Shown here piece by piece: positions 8,369 through 17,496 of a stretch of DNA of 39,965 nucleotides. Under the pieces are notes generated by a model. The model was not told the origin of the DNA. It worked only from the letters and a program-made list of their open reading frames with translations, and searched no databases. The position numbers and the translations under genes were made by a program. How positions within the stretch are numbered: position 1 is the first letter of the stretch; every line of letters begins with the position of its first letter. The stretch covers positions 1 through 39,965 of the forward strand of contig CAJQNF010000064.1 of assembly GCA_905479625.1 (NCBI GenBank). Reading direction: 5' to 3'. The DNA is from an uncultured Flavobacteriaceae bacterium. GTDB lineage: Bacteria; Bacteroidota; Bacteroidia; Flavobacteriales; Flavobacteriaceae.

Positions 8369-9970
8369 ATGAATATCAAAAATCTTTGTCTTATCGCAGT
8401 CATTTTACTGCTCAGCTTTCCTATGAATATTTATGCTCAGGAAAATACAAATTTGAGTAGCGGCCCATATAAGCAGCTTATTATTAGAGGAGTAACACTT
8501 ATCAATGGTAACGGAGCACCTCCTATAGGGCCTGTTGACATAGTTGTTGAGCAAAACAAAATCGTAGATATTCAAGTTGTTGGATATCCAGGCGTCGAGA
8601 TTGATCCTAAAAGAAGACCTCAGTTAAAAGAAGGTGGAGAAGAATTAATGGCTGAGGGAATGTATCTCTTGCCAGGGTTTATCGATATGCATGGGCACAT
8701 TGGTGGAACCTCGCAAGGTGCAGAACCTGATTATGTATTTAAATTATGGATGTCTCATGGGATTACCACCGTAAGGGAACCCAGTGGAAGAGGATTAGAT
8801 TTTGCCTTAAAATTAAAAGAACAGAGTAAGAAAAATGAGATTATCGCTCCAAGGATTATTGCTTATACAGGGTTTGGTCATAAAAGTAAATCATTTAATC
8901 CGCTCAATGATCAGCCCATCAATACTCCTGAACTAGCCAGAGAATGGGTCAGAGCCAACGCCAAAAGAGGTGCCGATGGGGTCAAATTCTTTGGTGCTGA
9001 GCCCGAGATCATGAAAGCAGCTTTAGACGAAAATAAAAAACTAGGATTAGGTTCGGCCTGCCATCACGCTCAAATGAGTGTTGCCAGATGGAACGTTTTA
9101 CACTCTGCAAGAGCTGGACTTACCTCCATGGAACACTGGTATGGATTACCCGAAGCGTTATTTGAAGACAGGACAGTTCAGAATTACCCTCTGGATTACA
9201 ATTATAACAACGAGCAGCATCGTTTTGAGGAGGCGGGAAGATTATGGGAACAGGCCGCTCCACCGTATTCAGATCACTGGAATGCCGTTATGAATGAATT
9301 GCTAGAATTAGATTTTACATTAGATCCTACCTTTAATATTTATGAAGCAAGTCGGGATTTGCACAAAGCAAGAAGAGCGGAGTGGCATGAAACCTATACC
9401 TTACCTTCTCTTTGGGAATTTTACCAACCCAGTAAAATATCTCATGGATCCTACTGGCACTACTGGGGGACTGAGCAGGAAATTGCATGGAAAAAGAATT
9501 ATCAGTTATGGATGACCTTTGTCAATGAATACAAAAACAGAGGTGGACGGGTTACCGCCGGATCAGATTCTGGTTTTATATTTCAGTTATATGGGTTTGC
9601 CTACATTCGAGAATTAGAACTTTTAAGAGAAGCTGGTTTTCATCCACTTGAAGTGATCAGAGCTGCTACCTTAAATGGAGCTGAGGCTTTAGGAATGGAT
9701 GATCAAATAGGATCGGTTGAAATTGGTAAATTGGCAGATTTTGTTATCGTTGAAGAAAATCCTTTGGAAAACTTTAAAGCCCTTTACGGAACTGGAGCTA
9801 TTAAACTAACAGAAAATAATGAAGTTGTTCGTGTAGGAGGCGTTAAGTATACTATTAAAGATGGAATCATCTATGATGCCAAAGCATTATTAAAAGAGGT
9901 GGAAATCATGGTGGATCAGGCAAAAAGTAGCGAACAATTTAAAATTATCCAACCTGGAATGAAAAAATAG
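8369..9970 (+). CDS. Exported amidohydrolase family protein
   Basis: 533-residue metal-dependent hydrolase of the imidazolonepropionase-like amidohydrolase group. A signal peptide covers residues 1-24. The metal site is visible: His108 and His110 in DMHGHIGG, Lys206 (likely carboxylated) in GVKFFGA, His232/His233 in ACHHAQM, His256 in MEHWYG and Asp400 in TAGSDSG. The C-terminal ADFVIVEENPL is the usual small beta-domain closure. Periplasmic members often cleave amide bonds of dipeptides or cyclic amides, but the substrate is not readable. It probably shares a transcript with the HIT gene. Confidence 0.88.
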   Translation: MNIKNLCLIAVILLLSFPMNIYAQENTNLSSGPYKQLIIRGVTLINGNGAPPIGPVDIVVEQNKIVDIQVVGYPGVEIDPKRRPQLKEGGEELMAEGMYLLPGFIDMHGHIGGTSQGAEPDYVFKLWMSHGITTVREPSGRGLDFALKLKEQSKKNEIIAPRIIAYTGFGHKSKSFNPLNDQPINTPELAREWVRANAKRGADGVKFFGAEPEIMKAALDENKKLGLGSACHHAQMSVARWNVLHSARAGLTSMEHWYGLPEALFEDRTVQNYPLDYNYNNEQHRFEEAGRLWEQAAPPYSDHWNAVMNELLELDFTLDPTFNIYEASRDLHKARRAEWHETYTLPSLWEFYQPSKISHGSYWHYWGTEQEIAWKKNYQLWMTFVNEYKNRGGRVTAGSDSGFIFQLYGFAYIRELELLREAGFHPLEVIRAATLNGAEALGMDDQIGSVEIGKLADFVIVEENPLENFKALYGTGAIKLTENNEVVRVGGVKYTIKDGIIYDAKALLKEVEIMVDQAKSSEQFKIIQPGMKK

Positions 9971-10068
9971 GTTTGGTCGAATCTAACGGAACTCACCTCT
10001 CCTACAGCCATAAATCAATATAAATGTGTTAAATAATTGTTAATATAGTACTTGGTTTTACATAGTAC

Positions 10069-10095
10069 TGTAACAAATAGATATGTTAGAGCGTC
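10069..10095 (+). promoter_or_regulatory. ECF-sigma-like promoter of micropeptide genes 1-2
   Basis: TGTAAC at 10069-10074 is followed after exactly 17 bases by CGTC at 10092-10095. AAC and CGT boxes at this spacing are the hallmark of extracytoplasmic-function sigma factor promoters (compare the known Bacillus SigX pattern TGTAAC-N17-CGaC). The same boxes and spacing recur before the third micropeptide gene. Transcription would start near 10101-10105, leaving a leader of about 25 bases that begins with the conserved TAGAAACCA. Confidence 0.65.
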
Positions 10096-10127
10096 TATAT
10101 AGTAGAAACCAATTAAATATAACAATT

Positions 10128-10244
10128 ATGAAAACTTTTTTAAGCACCCCAACAGAATCCGAATCAAGAAAATATGTTGCATTTTCTAATTTCAGAAACA
10201 CCAAAAGAATCAGATGGTCAGAATACAGAAATTATGGTCATTAA
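10128..10244 (+). CDS. Micropeptide family member 1 (38 aa)
   Basis: Unrecognised 38-residue peptide. Its C-terminal half, FSNFRNTKRIRWSEYRNYGH (residues 19-38), is shared with two other small ORFs in the window. The half is basic and aromatic, has no cysteine and no transmembrane stretch, so a type I hydrophobic toxin or lantibiotic precursor is unlikely. Against member 3, several differences in the core are synonymous (TCT/TCG, AAT/AAC, TTC/TTT), which argues for selection on the protein. It starts with ATG 33 bases after the ECF-like CGTC box and is followed 37 bases later by member 2, probably on one mRNA. Function unknown; a nucleic-acid-binding or protein-binding stress peptide is a guess. 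Confidence 0.75.
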   Translation: MKTFLSTPTESESRKYVAFSNFRNTKRIRWSEYRNYGH

Positions 10245-10281
10245 TCAATAAATAAAAGTCTAACAGTACAAACAAAACACC

Positions 10282-10395
10282 ATGACAACAAATATGAATA
10301 TATCAACCACACAGGCCAGAGAGCATTTGTATTTCAGTAATTATAAGTATACAAAAAGAGTTAAATGGTCAGAACACAGACATTATGGATTATAG
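10282..10395 (+). CDS. Micropeptide family member 2 (37 aa)
   Basis: 37-residue paralogue of member 1. Its core FSNYKYTKRVKWSEHRHYGL (residues 18-37) keeps the FSN, KR, W-S, R and Tyr positions with conservative changes F/Y, R/K and I/V. The N-terminal half is unrelated (MTTNMNISTTQ), so only the C-terminal half seems constrained. It has no promoter of its own that I can see and ends 20 bases before a strong terminator, so members 1 and 2 appear to form a two-gene transcript. The peptide is strongly basic. Function unknown. Confidence 0.72.
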   Translation: MTTNMNISTTQAREHLYFSNYKYTKRVKWSEHRHYGL

Positions 10396-10415
10396 AAACG
10401 ATACCCCACCTTAGC

Positions 10416-10449
10416 AAAACCTATTCAAACATTGAGTAGGTTTTTTTTT
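10416..10449 (+). terminator. Terminator after micropeptide genes 1-2
   Basis: AAAACCTA pairs with TAGGTTTT, extended by TCA/TGA across a mismatch, and is followed by an uninterrupted T-run to 10449. This is a clear intrinsic terminator closing the micropeptide transcript. Confidence 0.9.
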
Positions 10450-10535
10450 GCAATTAATTGGTTTTTATTTCACCTATATTACTCATTTTAAATTTATTAT
10501 CTATATTTAATGTTATAAACCAAAATATAATCATC

Positions 10536-10970
10536 ATGACTGAATCAAAAAACAAACCCACAACTTCGTTTTGGATCATTGGTATTGTGGCACTCATTTG
10601 GAATTTAATGGGTGTTTTTGCTTATTTACAGCAAGCCTATATGACCGCTGAAGATTTAGCTGCACTGCCTCTTGACCAACAAGCCCTTTATGAAAATGTG
10701 CCCGCCTGGGTAACAGCTGCCTTCGCCCTGGCTGTATTTGGGGGTGCCCTTGGTTGTATCTTACTTTTACTTAGGAAAAAACTAGCCACCTTTGTACTTA
10801 TTATTTCCTTTATTAGCATTCTAGCGCAAATGAGCTACAACTTCTTTATAAGTAAAGCTATGGAGGTTTATGGTCCTGGCGAAATGATTATGCCTGCAAT
10901 GGTCATTATAGTTGGCGCCTTCTTAGTATGGTATTCTAAAAAAATGCAAACCCAGGGAATCTTAAGTTGA
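10536..10970 (+). CDS. Small four-helix membrane protein
   Basis: 144-residue integral membrane protein with four hydrophobic helices (about residues 12-32, 62-84, 88-110 and 118-136). A polar loop after helix 1 carries AEDLAALPLDQQALYENVPAW. I recognise no named family; similar flavobacterial proteins are generally hypothetical. The reading frame is open further upstream, but the ATG at 10536 is preferred because it precedes a short polar N-terminus (MTESKNKPTTSFW) directly before helix 1. It stands alone between two terminators. Confidence 0.7.
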   Translation: MTESKNKPTTSFWIIGIVALIWNLMGVFAYLQQAYMTAEDLAALPLDQQALYENVPAWVTAAFALAVFGGALGCILLLLRKKLATFVLIISFISILAQMSYNFFISKAMEVYGPGEMIMPAMVIIVGAFLVWYSKKMQTQGILS

Positions 10971-10994
10971 AAAAGAGATCAATTCATAAGAGTT

Positions 10995-11025
10995 AAGCTT
11001 ATTCGTTTTGGATAAGCTTTTTTTT
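10995..11025 (+). terminator. Terminator after small membrane protein
   Basis: AAGCTTAT pairs with ATAAGCTT around an 8-base loop, followed by a T-run. It lies 24 bases after the stop codon at 10970 and is a convincing intrinsic terminator. Confidence 0.85.
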
Positions 11026-11092
11026 ATGACTTTAAATTTGTGTTTTTGGTCATGATAATCCCTTTCATTTTTATAATTTGCGAACCAATTAA

Positions 11093-13396
11093 ATGAGCCA
11101 AATGAAAGTTTGCATTGCCGAAAAACCCAGTGTAGCCAGAGAGATTGCTAAAGTATTGAAAGCCAATACAAGGCATGATGGATATTTTGAAGGAAATGGG
11201 TATGCAGTGACTTATACTTTTGGTCATTTATGTACTTTGTTTGAGCCTAATGATTATAAACCATACTGGAAAAAGTGGGATTTGAACAACTTGCCCATGC
11301 TTCCGGAGAAATTCAATATTAAAGTAAACAAGGATTCCGGAATTCAAAAACAATTCAAGATCATCAAAAGCTTATTTGACAAAGCGGAAGTCGTTATCAA
11401 TTGTGGTGATGCAGGCCAGGAAGGAGAATTGATACAGCGATGGGTGATGATGGAAGCCGGTTATAAAGGTGAAATACAACGCCTTTGGATCTCTTCGCTA
11501 ACTGAAGAAGCTATCAAAGAAGGTTTTAAGAATTTAAAAGCCTCTGAGGATTATGACCAATTGTTTTATGCAGGATATTCCAGGGCCATTGGTGACTGGT
11601 TGCTTGGAATGAATGCTACCAGGCTATATACCTTAAAATATGGCAAAGACAGGCAGGTTCTTTCGGTTGGAAGGGTTCAGACCCCTACCCTTGCCATGGT
11701 AGTGGAACGCTATCAAAGCATTCTGAATTTTAAGCCGCAGCCTTACTGGGAATTGCAAACAACCTATAAAAATACTTTATTTAGATATGAAGAAGGTAGA
11801 TTTCTCAGCAAGGAAGAAGGTAGCCACGTGGCTGAAAAAGTAAAGGAACACGCCTTTGAGGTGAGCAACATTGAGAAAAAAAAGGGAAAGGAATATGCAC
11901 CAAAACTTTTTGATTTAACAGGTTTACAGGTGTATTGTAATACAAGGTTTGGACTAACAGCCGAACAGACGCTGAATATTGCCCAAAAACTTTATGAACA
12001 GAAGTTGATTACATATCCTAGGGTGGATACGACATTTTTACCAAATGACGTTTATCCAAAGGTTCCAAATATTTTAAAGCAACTCTCTAAATATGAAGCG
12101 GTTTGCCAACCCTTATTGAACAAAAAAATTAAAAAATCAGCCAAGATTTTCAATGATAAAAAAGTGACTGACCACCATGCCATTATTCCAACAGGAGTGG
12201 AAATGTATCTTTCTGAAGAGCAGGGAAAAGTATATGATGCGATCACGCGCCGTTTCATTGCATCGTTTTATCCCGATTGTGAGGTTGCCCATACGCATGT
12301 ATATGGCAAAGTGGATACTTTTACCTTTAAAACCAGTGGCAAACAGATGTTAAGTCTCGGATGGAAGGAGGTCTTTCAATTCAAAGAAGAAAATACGCAT
12401 CAGGATGATTCAGTGCTCCCTGATTTTGTGAAAGGAGAAAAAGGAGAACATGTTCCCTCTTTTCTTGAAAAGGAAACCAAACCTCCTAATTATTTTTCAG
12501 AAGCCACTTTGTTAAGATCTATGGAGACGGCAGGTAAAGATATGGATGATGATGAAATAAGAGATTTGATGAAAGAAAATGGTATTGGTAGGCCTTCAAC
12601 ACGTGCAAGTATTATTGAAACTCTTTTTAGAAGGAAATATATTGTAAGAAATAAAAAGCAAATTCTTCCAACTCCTACCGGTGTAGACCTAATCAATACG
12701 ATTCAAAATCAATTGTTGAAATCTGCTGAATTAACAGGAAACTGGGAGGCGAAACTCAAGGAAATTGAAAAAGGAAATTATCATGCCGGTGCCTTTATCA
12801 AGCAGATGAAATCTATGGTTGATCAATTGGTCTATGAAGTACGATCCGATCATCAAAATAGATCAATTTCGACAAGTACTGAAGTGCCAGCGCTAAAAAG
12901 TGAGGCTCCGAAGAAGAACAATAGCAACATCGTAGGTTTAACTTGTCCTAAATGTGAAAATGGGACCTTGGTCAAAGGGTCAAAAGCTTACGGATGCACT
13001 TCACATAAAAACGGATGCAACTTTCTCTTGCCTTTTCGCTTCATGGAGAAAAAAATATCTGATAATCAATACCTAAGACTACTTAAAAAATCTGAAACAG
13101 TTCAATTAAAGGGATTTAATGACAAAGGACAAAAAGTAAATGGAAAGATATGCCTTGACGACCAGTTTAGTCTCATACTAGAACAAAAGGCAGCAATCAA
13201 GACCTCTGAGGATCAAACGAAAAATAAATGTCCAAAATGCACAAATGGTGAACTGATCAAAGGCAATAAGGCTTATGGATGTAGTAATTATAAAAATGGA
13301 TGTGATTTTGTATTTCCCTTTGACAAGATACGCAGTTTGGCTCAAGGGAAGCCATTAACCGCAGAACTCGTAAAGCGCATTATTTCAGGTCATTAG
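11093..13396 (+). CDS. topB: Type IA DNA topoisomerase III
   Basis: 767-residue type IA topoisomerase that cuts one DNA strand and passes another, acting on recombination and replication intermediates. The TOPRIM domain begins at residue 4 (MKVCIAEKPSVA) and has the acidic motif GDAGQEGEL; the second Asp of the DxD in E. coli enzymes is Gly here, as in many TopB-type proteins. Catalytic Tyr308 is in TYPRVDT. The C-terminus adds two Cys4 zinc ribbons starting CPKCENG and CPKCTNG, each ending GCxF or similar. ATG codons at 11093 and 11102 are both possible. The gene stands alone and there are no conjugation genes nearby, so it looks chromosomal. Confidence 0.93.
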   Translation: MSQMKVCIAEKPSVAREIAKVLKANTRHDGYFEGNGYAVTYTFGHLCTLFEPNDYKPYWKKWDLNNLPMLPEKFNIKVNKDSGIQKQFKIIKSLFDKAEVVINCGDAGQEGELIQRWVMMEAGYKGEIQRLWISSLTEEAIKEGFKNLKASEDYDQLFYAGYSRAIGDWLLGMNATRLYTLKYGKDRQVLSVGRVQTPTLAMVVERYQSILNFKPQPYWELQTTYKNTLFRYEEGRFLSKEEGSHVAEKVKEHAFEVSNIEKKKGKEYAPKLFDLTGLQVYCNTRFGLTAEQTLNIAQKLYEQKLITYPRVDTTFLPNDVYPKVPNILKQLSKYEAVCQPLLNKKIKKSAKIFNDKKVTDHHAIIPTGVEMYLSEEQGKVYDAITRRFIASFYPDCEVAHTHVYGKVDTFTFKTSGKQMLSLGWKEVFQFKEENTHQDDSVLPDFVKGEKGEHVPSFLEKETKPPNYFSEATLLRSMETAGKDMDDDEIRDLMKENGIGRPSTRASIIETLFRRKYIVRNKKQILPTPTGVDLINTIQNQLLKSAELTGNWEAKLKEIEKGNYHAGAFIKQMKSMVDQLVYEVRSDHQNRSISTSTEVPALKSEAPKKNNSNIVGLTCPKCENGTLVKGSKAYGCTSHKNGCNFLLPFRFMEKKISDNQYLRLLKKSETVQLKGFNDKGQKVNGKICLDDQFSLILEQKAAIKTSEDQTKNKCPKCTNGELIKGNKAYGCSNYKNGCDFVFPFDKIRSLAQGKPLTAELVKRIISGH

Positions 13397-13480
13397 CAAC
13401 CATAATGTGCTGTAAAAAATAGACCATAGCGTTTATTGTTGGCATATCAATGCATTCCAGAAATAAAGAAAACCAGCGTT

Positions 13481-14155
13481 TTATTCGATCGTCGAAACAC
13501 CATTCAGATCAGTGGTGAGTACCTCACTCATATAATCAAAAAAGGGACCTAAAGTTTGGAAGGAAAACAACACTTCCTTTAAAAAATCAGGTGATAAAAC
13601 CTCCTTGTCAGAAAATTTTCTAACCGCAATAAATCCTTTTTTACGAATGAGATCGATGGCCGGATGCTCTTTTTGAAATCCCTTGGGGGCAGTCTTTAAT
13701 TCTTCGCCTTCCAATTGTCCGCCAAAAATTCTTTTAAAATCCGGTGCCTTCAATATATCTCTTATATCCTGATCGCCAATCTCAAACTCCTTTCTGATTC
13801 TAAAAAGATCCTCTTTATTAGGGGCCCAAAAACCTCCAGCTAAAAAGGATTCTCCAGGCCTTATTCTTAGATAATAACCACCTCTTAACCTCTTTCCGCT
13901 GCGACTGAAGGATCCGGCAAAATGGGGTTTGTAAGGGGTTTTATCTTTAGAAAATCTGACGTCCCGGTAAATTCTGAACATTTTAAATTTTTCTATTTCA
14001 TCAAACTGTAACAACCCTTGTTTTATTTCCTCATAAAACGCTTTCGCCTCTACCTGAATATCCTGAAATCTTGGTTTATTTTCATTAAACCAGTCTCTGT
14101 TATTATTCCGCTTTAATTCATTTAAAAAATCGATTATGGTACTATTTATTGGCAT
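13481..14155 (-). CDS. DUF2461 family protein
   Basis: 224-residue cytosolic protein of the DUF2461 (TIGR02453) family, function unknown. Diagnostic segments are NNRDWFNENKPRF near residues 17-29, FRIYRDVRFSKDKTPYKPHF around residues 60-79 and the following GGYYLRIRPGE. Length matches the family. It is convergent with topB (84 bases between stops, no clear terminator) and lies upstream of nothing on its strand that suggests a pathway. Family call is firm. Confidence 0.88.
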   Translation of the reverse strand: MPINSTIIDFLNELKRNNNRDWFNENKPRFQDIQVEAKAFYEEIKQGLLQFDEIEKFKMFRIYRDVRFSKDKTPYKPHFAGSFSRSGKRLRGGYYLRIRPGESFLAGGFWAPNKEDLFRIRKEFEIGDQDIRDILKAPDFKRIFGGQLEGEELKTAPKGFQKEHPAIDLIRKKGFIAVRKFSDKEVLSPDFLKEVLFSFQTLGPFFDYMSEVLTTDLNGVSTIE

Positions 14156-14275
14156 ATCACTATGGTTTAATCTTTGATAAAGGTATTAAAATCTTCAAAC
14201 TCTATATTGTTCATCAATTTTTGATGCATCTTATCTTATAAAGTTAACAAGAAAATTCTAAGACGGTTTTAATCC

Positions 14276-17200
14276 CTAATTCAATGAAGTCAATTTCCTT
14301 GAATTACGGGTAAACCTCCAAATACTCAATACGGCAACCATAAGCAATACGGCAACGCATACATACACAAATTTAGGAATAGGTACAGGATCTCCTGTGG
14401 CATAAGAATGTAAACCTGTAAGGTAATAATTAACACCAAAAGAGGTCATCACTATGGAGAAGAAAGCAAAGGTGCTTGCTATGTTAACGACCAGATCATT
14501 ATTCAGTTTTGGAATCAATCGCATATGTAAAACAATAGCATATACGATAATACTGATCAACGCCCAGGTTTCCTTAGGGTCCCAGGCCCAGTATCTACCC
14601 CATGATTCATTAGCCCAAATTCCGCCTAAAAATGTTCCTATACTTAAAATGAACAATCCAAGTGTCATAGACATCTCATTGATATAAGATAACTCCTTTA
14701 TTTTCGCATCCAGTAGTTTGTAATTTTTTTTATTTCTAGCTATAATCATGACTTGGGCCATAAGACCCAAAAGCGCTGATAAAGCCAATGGGGCATAACT
14801 GCTAATAATAGTAGCTACGTGAATTTTTAACCAATAAGATTTCAAGACAGGCATCAAGTTTGTAATTTCCGGACTTAACCAATCCAAATAACTGACAAAC
14901 AGAAGAGTTCCTGTAAAAATACTCGCTAAAGGCAAGGTGAAATCTGATTTCCTAAAGAAGATCAAACCGAAAAGCATCAGCCCCCAGGATACGAATACGA
15001 TCATTTCATAGCCGTTACTCCATGGCGGATGTCCCGCGATATACCACCTTAAGATCAAATTAAAGCTATGCAATAAAAAAGCGATCAAAGTAAGAATCAC
15101 CAAAACATGCAGCAGCCTGTTGATCCAGGTTTTATGATAAAATATTTTAAGCAAAGCCATCATAAGCAATACAAGTCCCAATGAAAAATAAGCTTGAAAG
15201 AGCCAAAAATTCAAATTGAGACTATTATACCATAATTCAGCTTCTATTCTTTCTTTTGAAGGAATAATATCGGAGGCCAAAACATCCTGGTACTTTTTGA
15301 TATAAGCCAATGCATCTTCTGCCTCAGTCCAATCTCCCGAGGCTTTTGCATTTTGAATATTAACAAAATACAAAGGGATAATTCCAATGGCAAACCTCGC
15401 TTCCTCTTCTTCAAAATCATCGAAACTATGATTGGGATTGTACCAGGTTTTGGAAGGGTCATTCTTTTTTGGAAATATCTTTAAGTAATTACCAGACAAG
15501 ACGTTAAATACTAGATTAAAGCGCTCATCCACTTTTAATATCTCCTTGTCAAATTCATTTCGTTCTGCAGGTTTCTTCTCATTGGCCTCCAGAACCACTT
15601 GCTCAAGAATATAATTCTCATCTGCATCCAGCAACGTGTTAAATGAAATCAGTCCATTAATGCCAGTCTCAAGGTTTTTGAAGATTTGTCCTCCCTTTTC
15701 CTTATCTATTTTTATAAGAGGCATTGAATACCAGCGTCGTGGATCAAGATGTATGGCCAGAAAAACTTGATCCGGATAAAGTTTTATCTTATCCCCCTTA
15801 TAATAATTCTTCCTTGAAATCTTTCTTAGAAATTCTGATGCCAATGTATTAATCGGCTTGATTCTCCCATCGAGATCCTGCACCATTAGCTTTCCAAAAA
15901 GTTCAGCATGTTCCCTATCAACAGTTTGTGACGTAAGAATACTGTCAATATCTTTTATGGGGTCATTTTGCGTCGCATACACGGATCCCCAGGATAAGGT
16001 GGCCAGAATTATTAAAGTGGCAGACTTTGCTCTTAAATTATCTAATTTTTTTCTGACAAGGCTAAACCTTGATCCTTTGGCAAATAAGGTAAAGAACATA
16101 CCCAATCCCATGAAGAGATAGCCAAGATACGTAATGAAGGTTCCTAAACGATCCTTATTAACGGCCAAAACAGTGCCTTTTTCATCAGTATCATATGATG
16201 CCTGGAAAAAGCGATGTCCTTTATAATCCAAAACATGGTTCATATATATTCTATGATCTGTTTGACCTGCTTCATCTATCACGGTGACTTCACTGGCATA
16301 TGAAGACGGGCTGGTTGATCCTGGGTATTTCTCTAGTTGAAAATCTCTTAGCATTAGTTGGAAATCAGTTTTTACAGCTAAGGCTCCATAGGCCACTTTT
16401 AACTGCAGATCATCAACCTGTAAAGTCCTGAATTCAGGCAGATACCCGTGTTTATAGATCAATGGAATTTCCTGATGCTCTCCATCAACTTCAACATCCA
16501 ATAAAACCAGGTCATCTATACGGTCATCATTATCTTTGGGTTTTGTAGCTCCTGATGCCCATCCCAAATCTCCATTTTTGATGTGTTTGACCACAACGAA
16601 TGACAAATCATGACTCTTGTACAAGGTATTCATTTTTGCGGGATGAGTTTGATTCGCCTCTAATGATCCGGCTGTCTCACTCGCCATGATAAAGAAATTC
16701 AAGGGTTCATTTGCACGAATCATCAAGCTGTCATTCTCACTGAAAAATGAGATTCCGTTTTCAATTTGCTTATTAAATCCAACGGCATGTTGGTGTTCAC
16801 CAATTAACTTCTCTGTCCCTTCCTTTAGATATAAATTTTGCCGACCATTTCCTGCCGCCATGACCAATTCAAGAATCTCCTGCCCGTTCCCTTCCGACTC
16901 TTTTAGAACCTCTTTGGCATCTGTGATAAACTCTTTTAAAACAACTTGAATATTGTCACCACCAATTTCAGCAGTTACTTCAAGTTTATTTTCCTTAATT
17001 GGTGAAAAATACATCTCCTTTTTTAAGGCCAGGCTGTCTCCATCCTTTTGAGCAACCAATTGGATATAATTTTTGTCAGAAATCATGATATTTGAAGACT
17101 CGCCTTCCCTGATCCTCATTACGCCTTCAAAACTTGTATAACGCGTAATTCCGGCTCCAATCAATATGATCAAAAACGACACATGAAATAGTAATACAGG

Positions 17201-17428
17201 CCACTTTCTCTTTACATACAATTTGTATCTAAATATATTGGCAATAAAATTTAATCCAAGAAGTATCATGACCCACTCGAACCACCAGGCATTATAGATC
17301 ACAGTTCTGGCGGTTTGCGTACCAAAATCATTTTCAACAAAAGTGGCTGTTGCCATCGATGCCGCAAAGACAAGCAATAGTGTTAGGGCCATTTTTGGAG
17401 AAAAAAGAATGGAAAAAATTGATTTCAT
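14276..17428 (-). CDS. ccsBA: Fused cytochrome c synthetase CcsBA (System II)
   Basis: 1050-residue fusion of ResB/CcsB (about residues 1-450) and CcsA (about residues 650-1050), which exports haem and attaches it to CxxCH motifs of apocytochromes c. The N-terminal part has four hydrophobic helices and a large periplasmic domain. The C-terminal part has the haem-binding tryptophan-rich WWD-type motif WGRYWAWDPKETW (Trp943-Asp950 and after) among several helices. It follows nrfH and nrfA on the same strand, the arrangement known for NrfI-type dedicated synthetases, which must also handle the CxxCK haem site of NrfA. A 13-bp hairpin separates it from nrfA, so its level may differ from that of the reductase. 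Confidence 0.93.
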   Translation of the reverse strand: MKSIFSILFSPKMALTLLLVFAASMATATFVENDFGTQTARTVIYNAWWFEWVMILLGLNFIANIFRYKLYVKRKWPVLLFHVSFLIILIGAGITRYTSFEGVMRIREGESSNIMISDKNYIQLVAQKDGDSLALKKEMYFSPIKENKLEVTAEIGGDNIQVVLKEFITDAKEVLKESEGNGQEILELVMAAGNGRQNLYLKEGTEKLIGEHQHAVGFNKQIENGISFFSENDSLMIRANEPLNFFIMASETAGSLEANQTHPAKMNTLYKSHDLSFVVVKHIKNGDLGWASGATKPKDNDDRIDDLVLLDVEVDGEHQEIPLIYKHGYLPEFRTLQVDDLQLKVAYGALAVKTDFQLMLRDFQLEKYPGSTSPSSYASEVTVIDEAGQTDHRIYMNHVLDYKGHRFFQASYDTDEKGTVLAVNKDRLGTFITYLGYLFMGLGMFFTLFAKGSRFSLVRKKLDNLRAKSATLIILATLSWGSVYATQNDPIKDIDSILTSQTVDREHAELFGKLMVQDLDGRIKPINTLASEFLRKISRKNYYKGDKIKLYPDQVFLAIHLDPRRWYSMPLIKIDKEKGGQIFKNLETGINGLISFNTLLDADENYILEQVVLEANEKKPAERNEFDKEILKVDERFNLVFNVLSGNYLKIFPKKNDPSKTWYNPNHSFDDFEEEEARFAIGIIPLYFVNIQNAKASGDWTEAEDALAYIKKYQDVLASDIIPSKERIEAELWYNSLNLNFWLFQAYFSLGLVLLMMALLKIFYHKTWINRLLHVLVILTLIAFLLHSFNLILRWYIAGHPPWSNGYEMIVFVSWGLMLFGLIFFRKSDFTLPLASIFTGTLLFVSYLDWLSPEITNLMPVLKSYWLKIHVATIISSYAPLALSALLGLMAQVMIIARNKKNYKLLDAKIKELSYINEMSMTLGLFILSIGTFLGGIWANESWGRYWAWDPKETWALISIIVYAIVLHMRLIPKLNNDLVVNIASTFAFFSIVMTSFGVNYYLTGLHSYATGDPVPIPKFVYVCVAVLLMVAVLSIWRFTRNSRKLTSLN

Positions 17429-17444
17429 ACTTGCCGGATATTAA

Positions 17445-17474
17445 AAACCTCATAGATATTTATCTATGAGGTTT
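17445..17474 (-). terminator. Hairpin between nrfA and ccsBA
   Basis: AAACCTCATAGAT pairs perfectly with ATCTATGAGGTTT (13 bp, 4-base loop). On the minus strand it is followed by TTTTTAATAT, so it could act as a partial terminator or as an mRNA-stabilising hairpin behind nrfA. It starts 22 bases after the nrfA stop and ends 16 bases before the ccsBA start. Confidence 0.75.
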
Positions 17475-17496
17475 AAGATTTTTTTATTCTTGAAAA

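Noticed and set aside
10128-10395. Micropeptide genes as a transcription-attenuation leader or type I toxin
   Set aside because: A strong terminator follows at once and no biosynthetic gene is linked; the peptides lack the hydrophobic helix of type I toxins.
11093-13396. Topoisomerase III as evidence of a mobile or conjugative element
   Set aside because: No relaxase, Tra protein, integrase, attachment site or change in base composition is seen around it.
14156-14275. Possible RNA gene between DUF2461 and ccsBA
   Set aside because: No stable fold, tRNA-like arm or conserved motif is apparent by eye.
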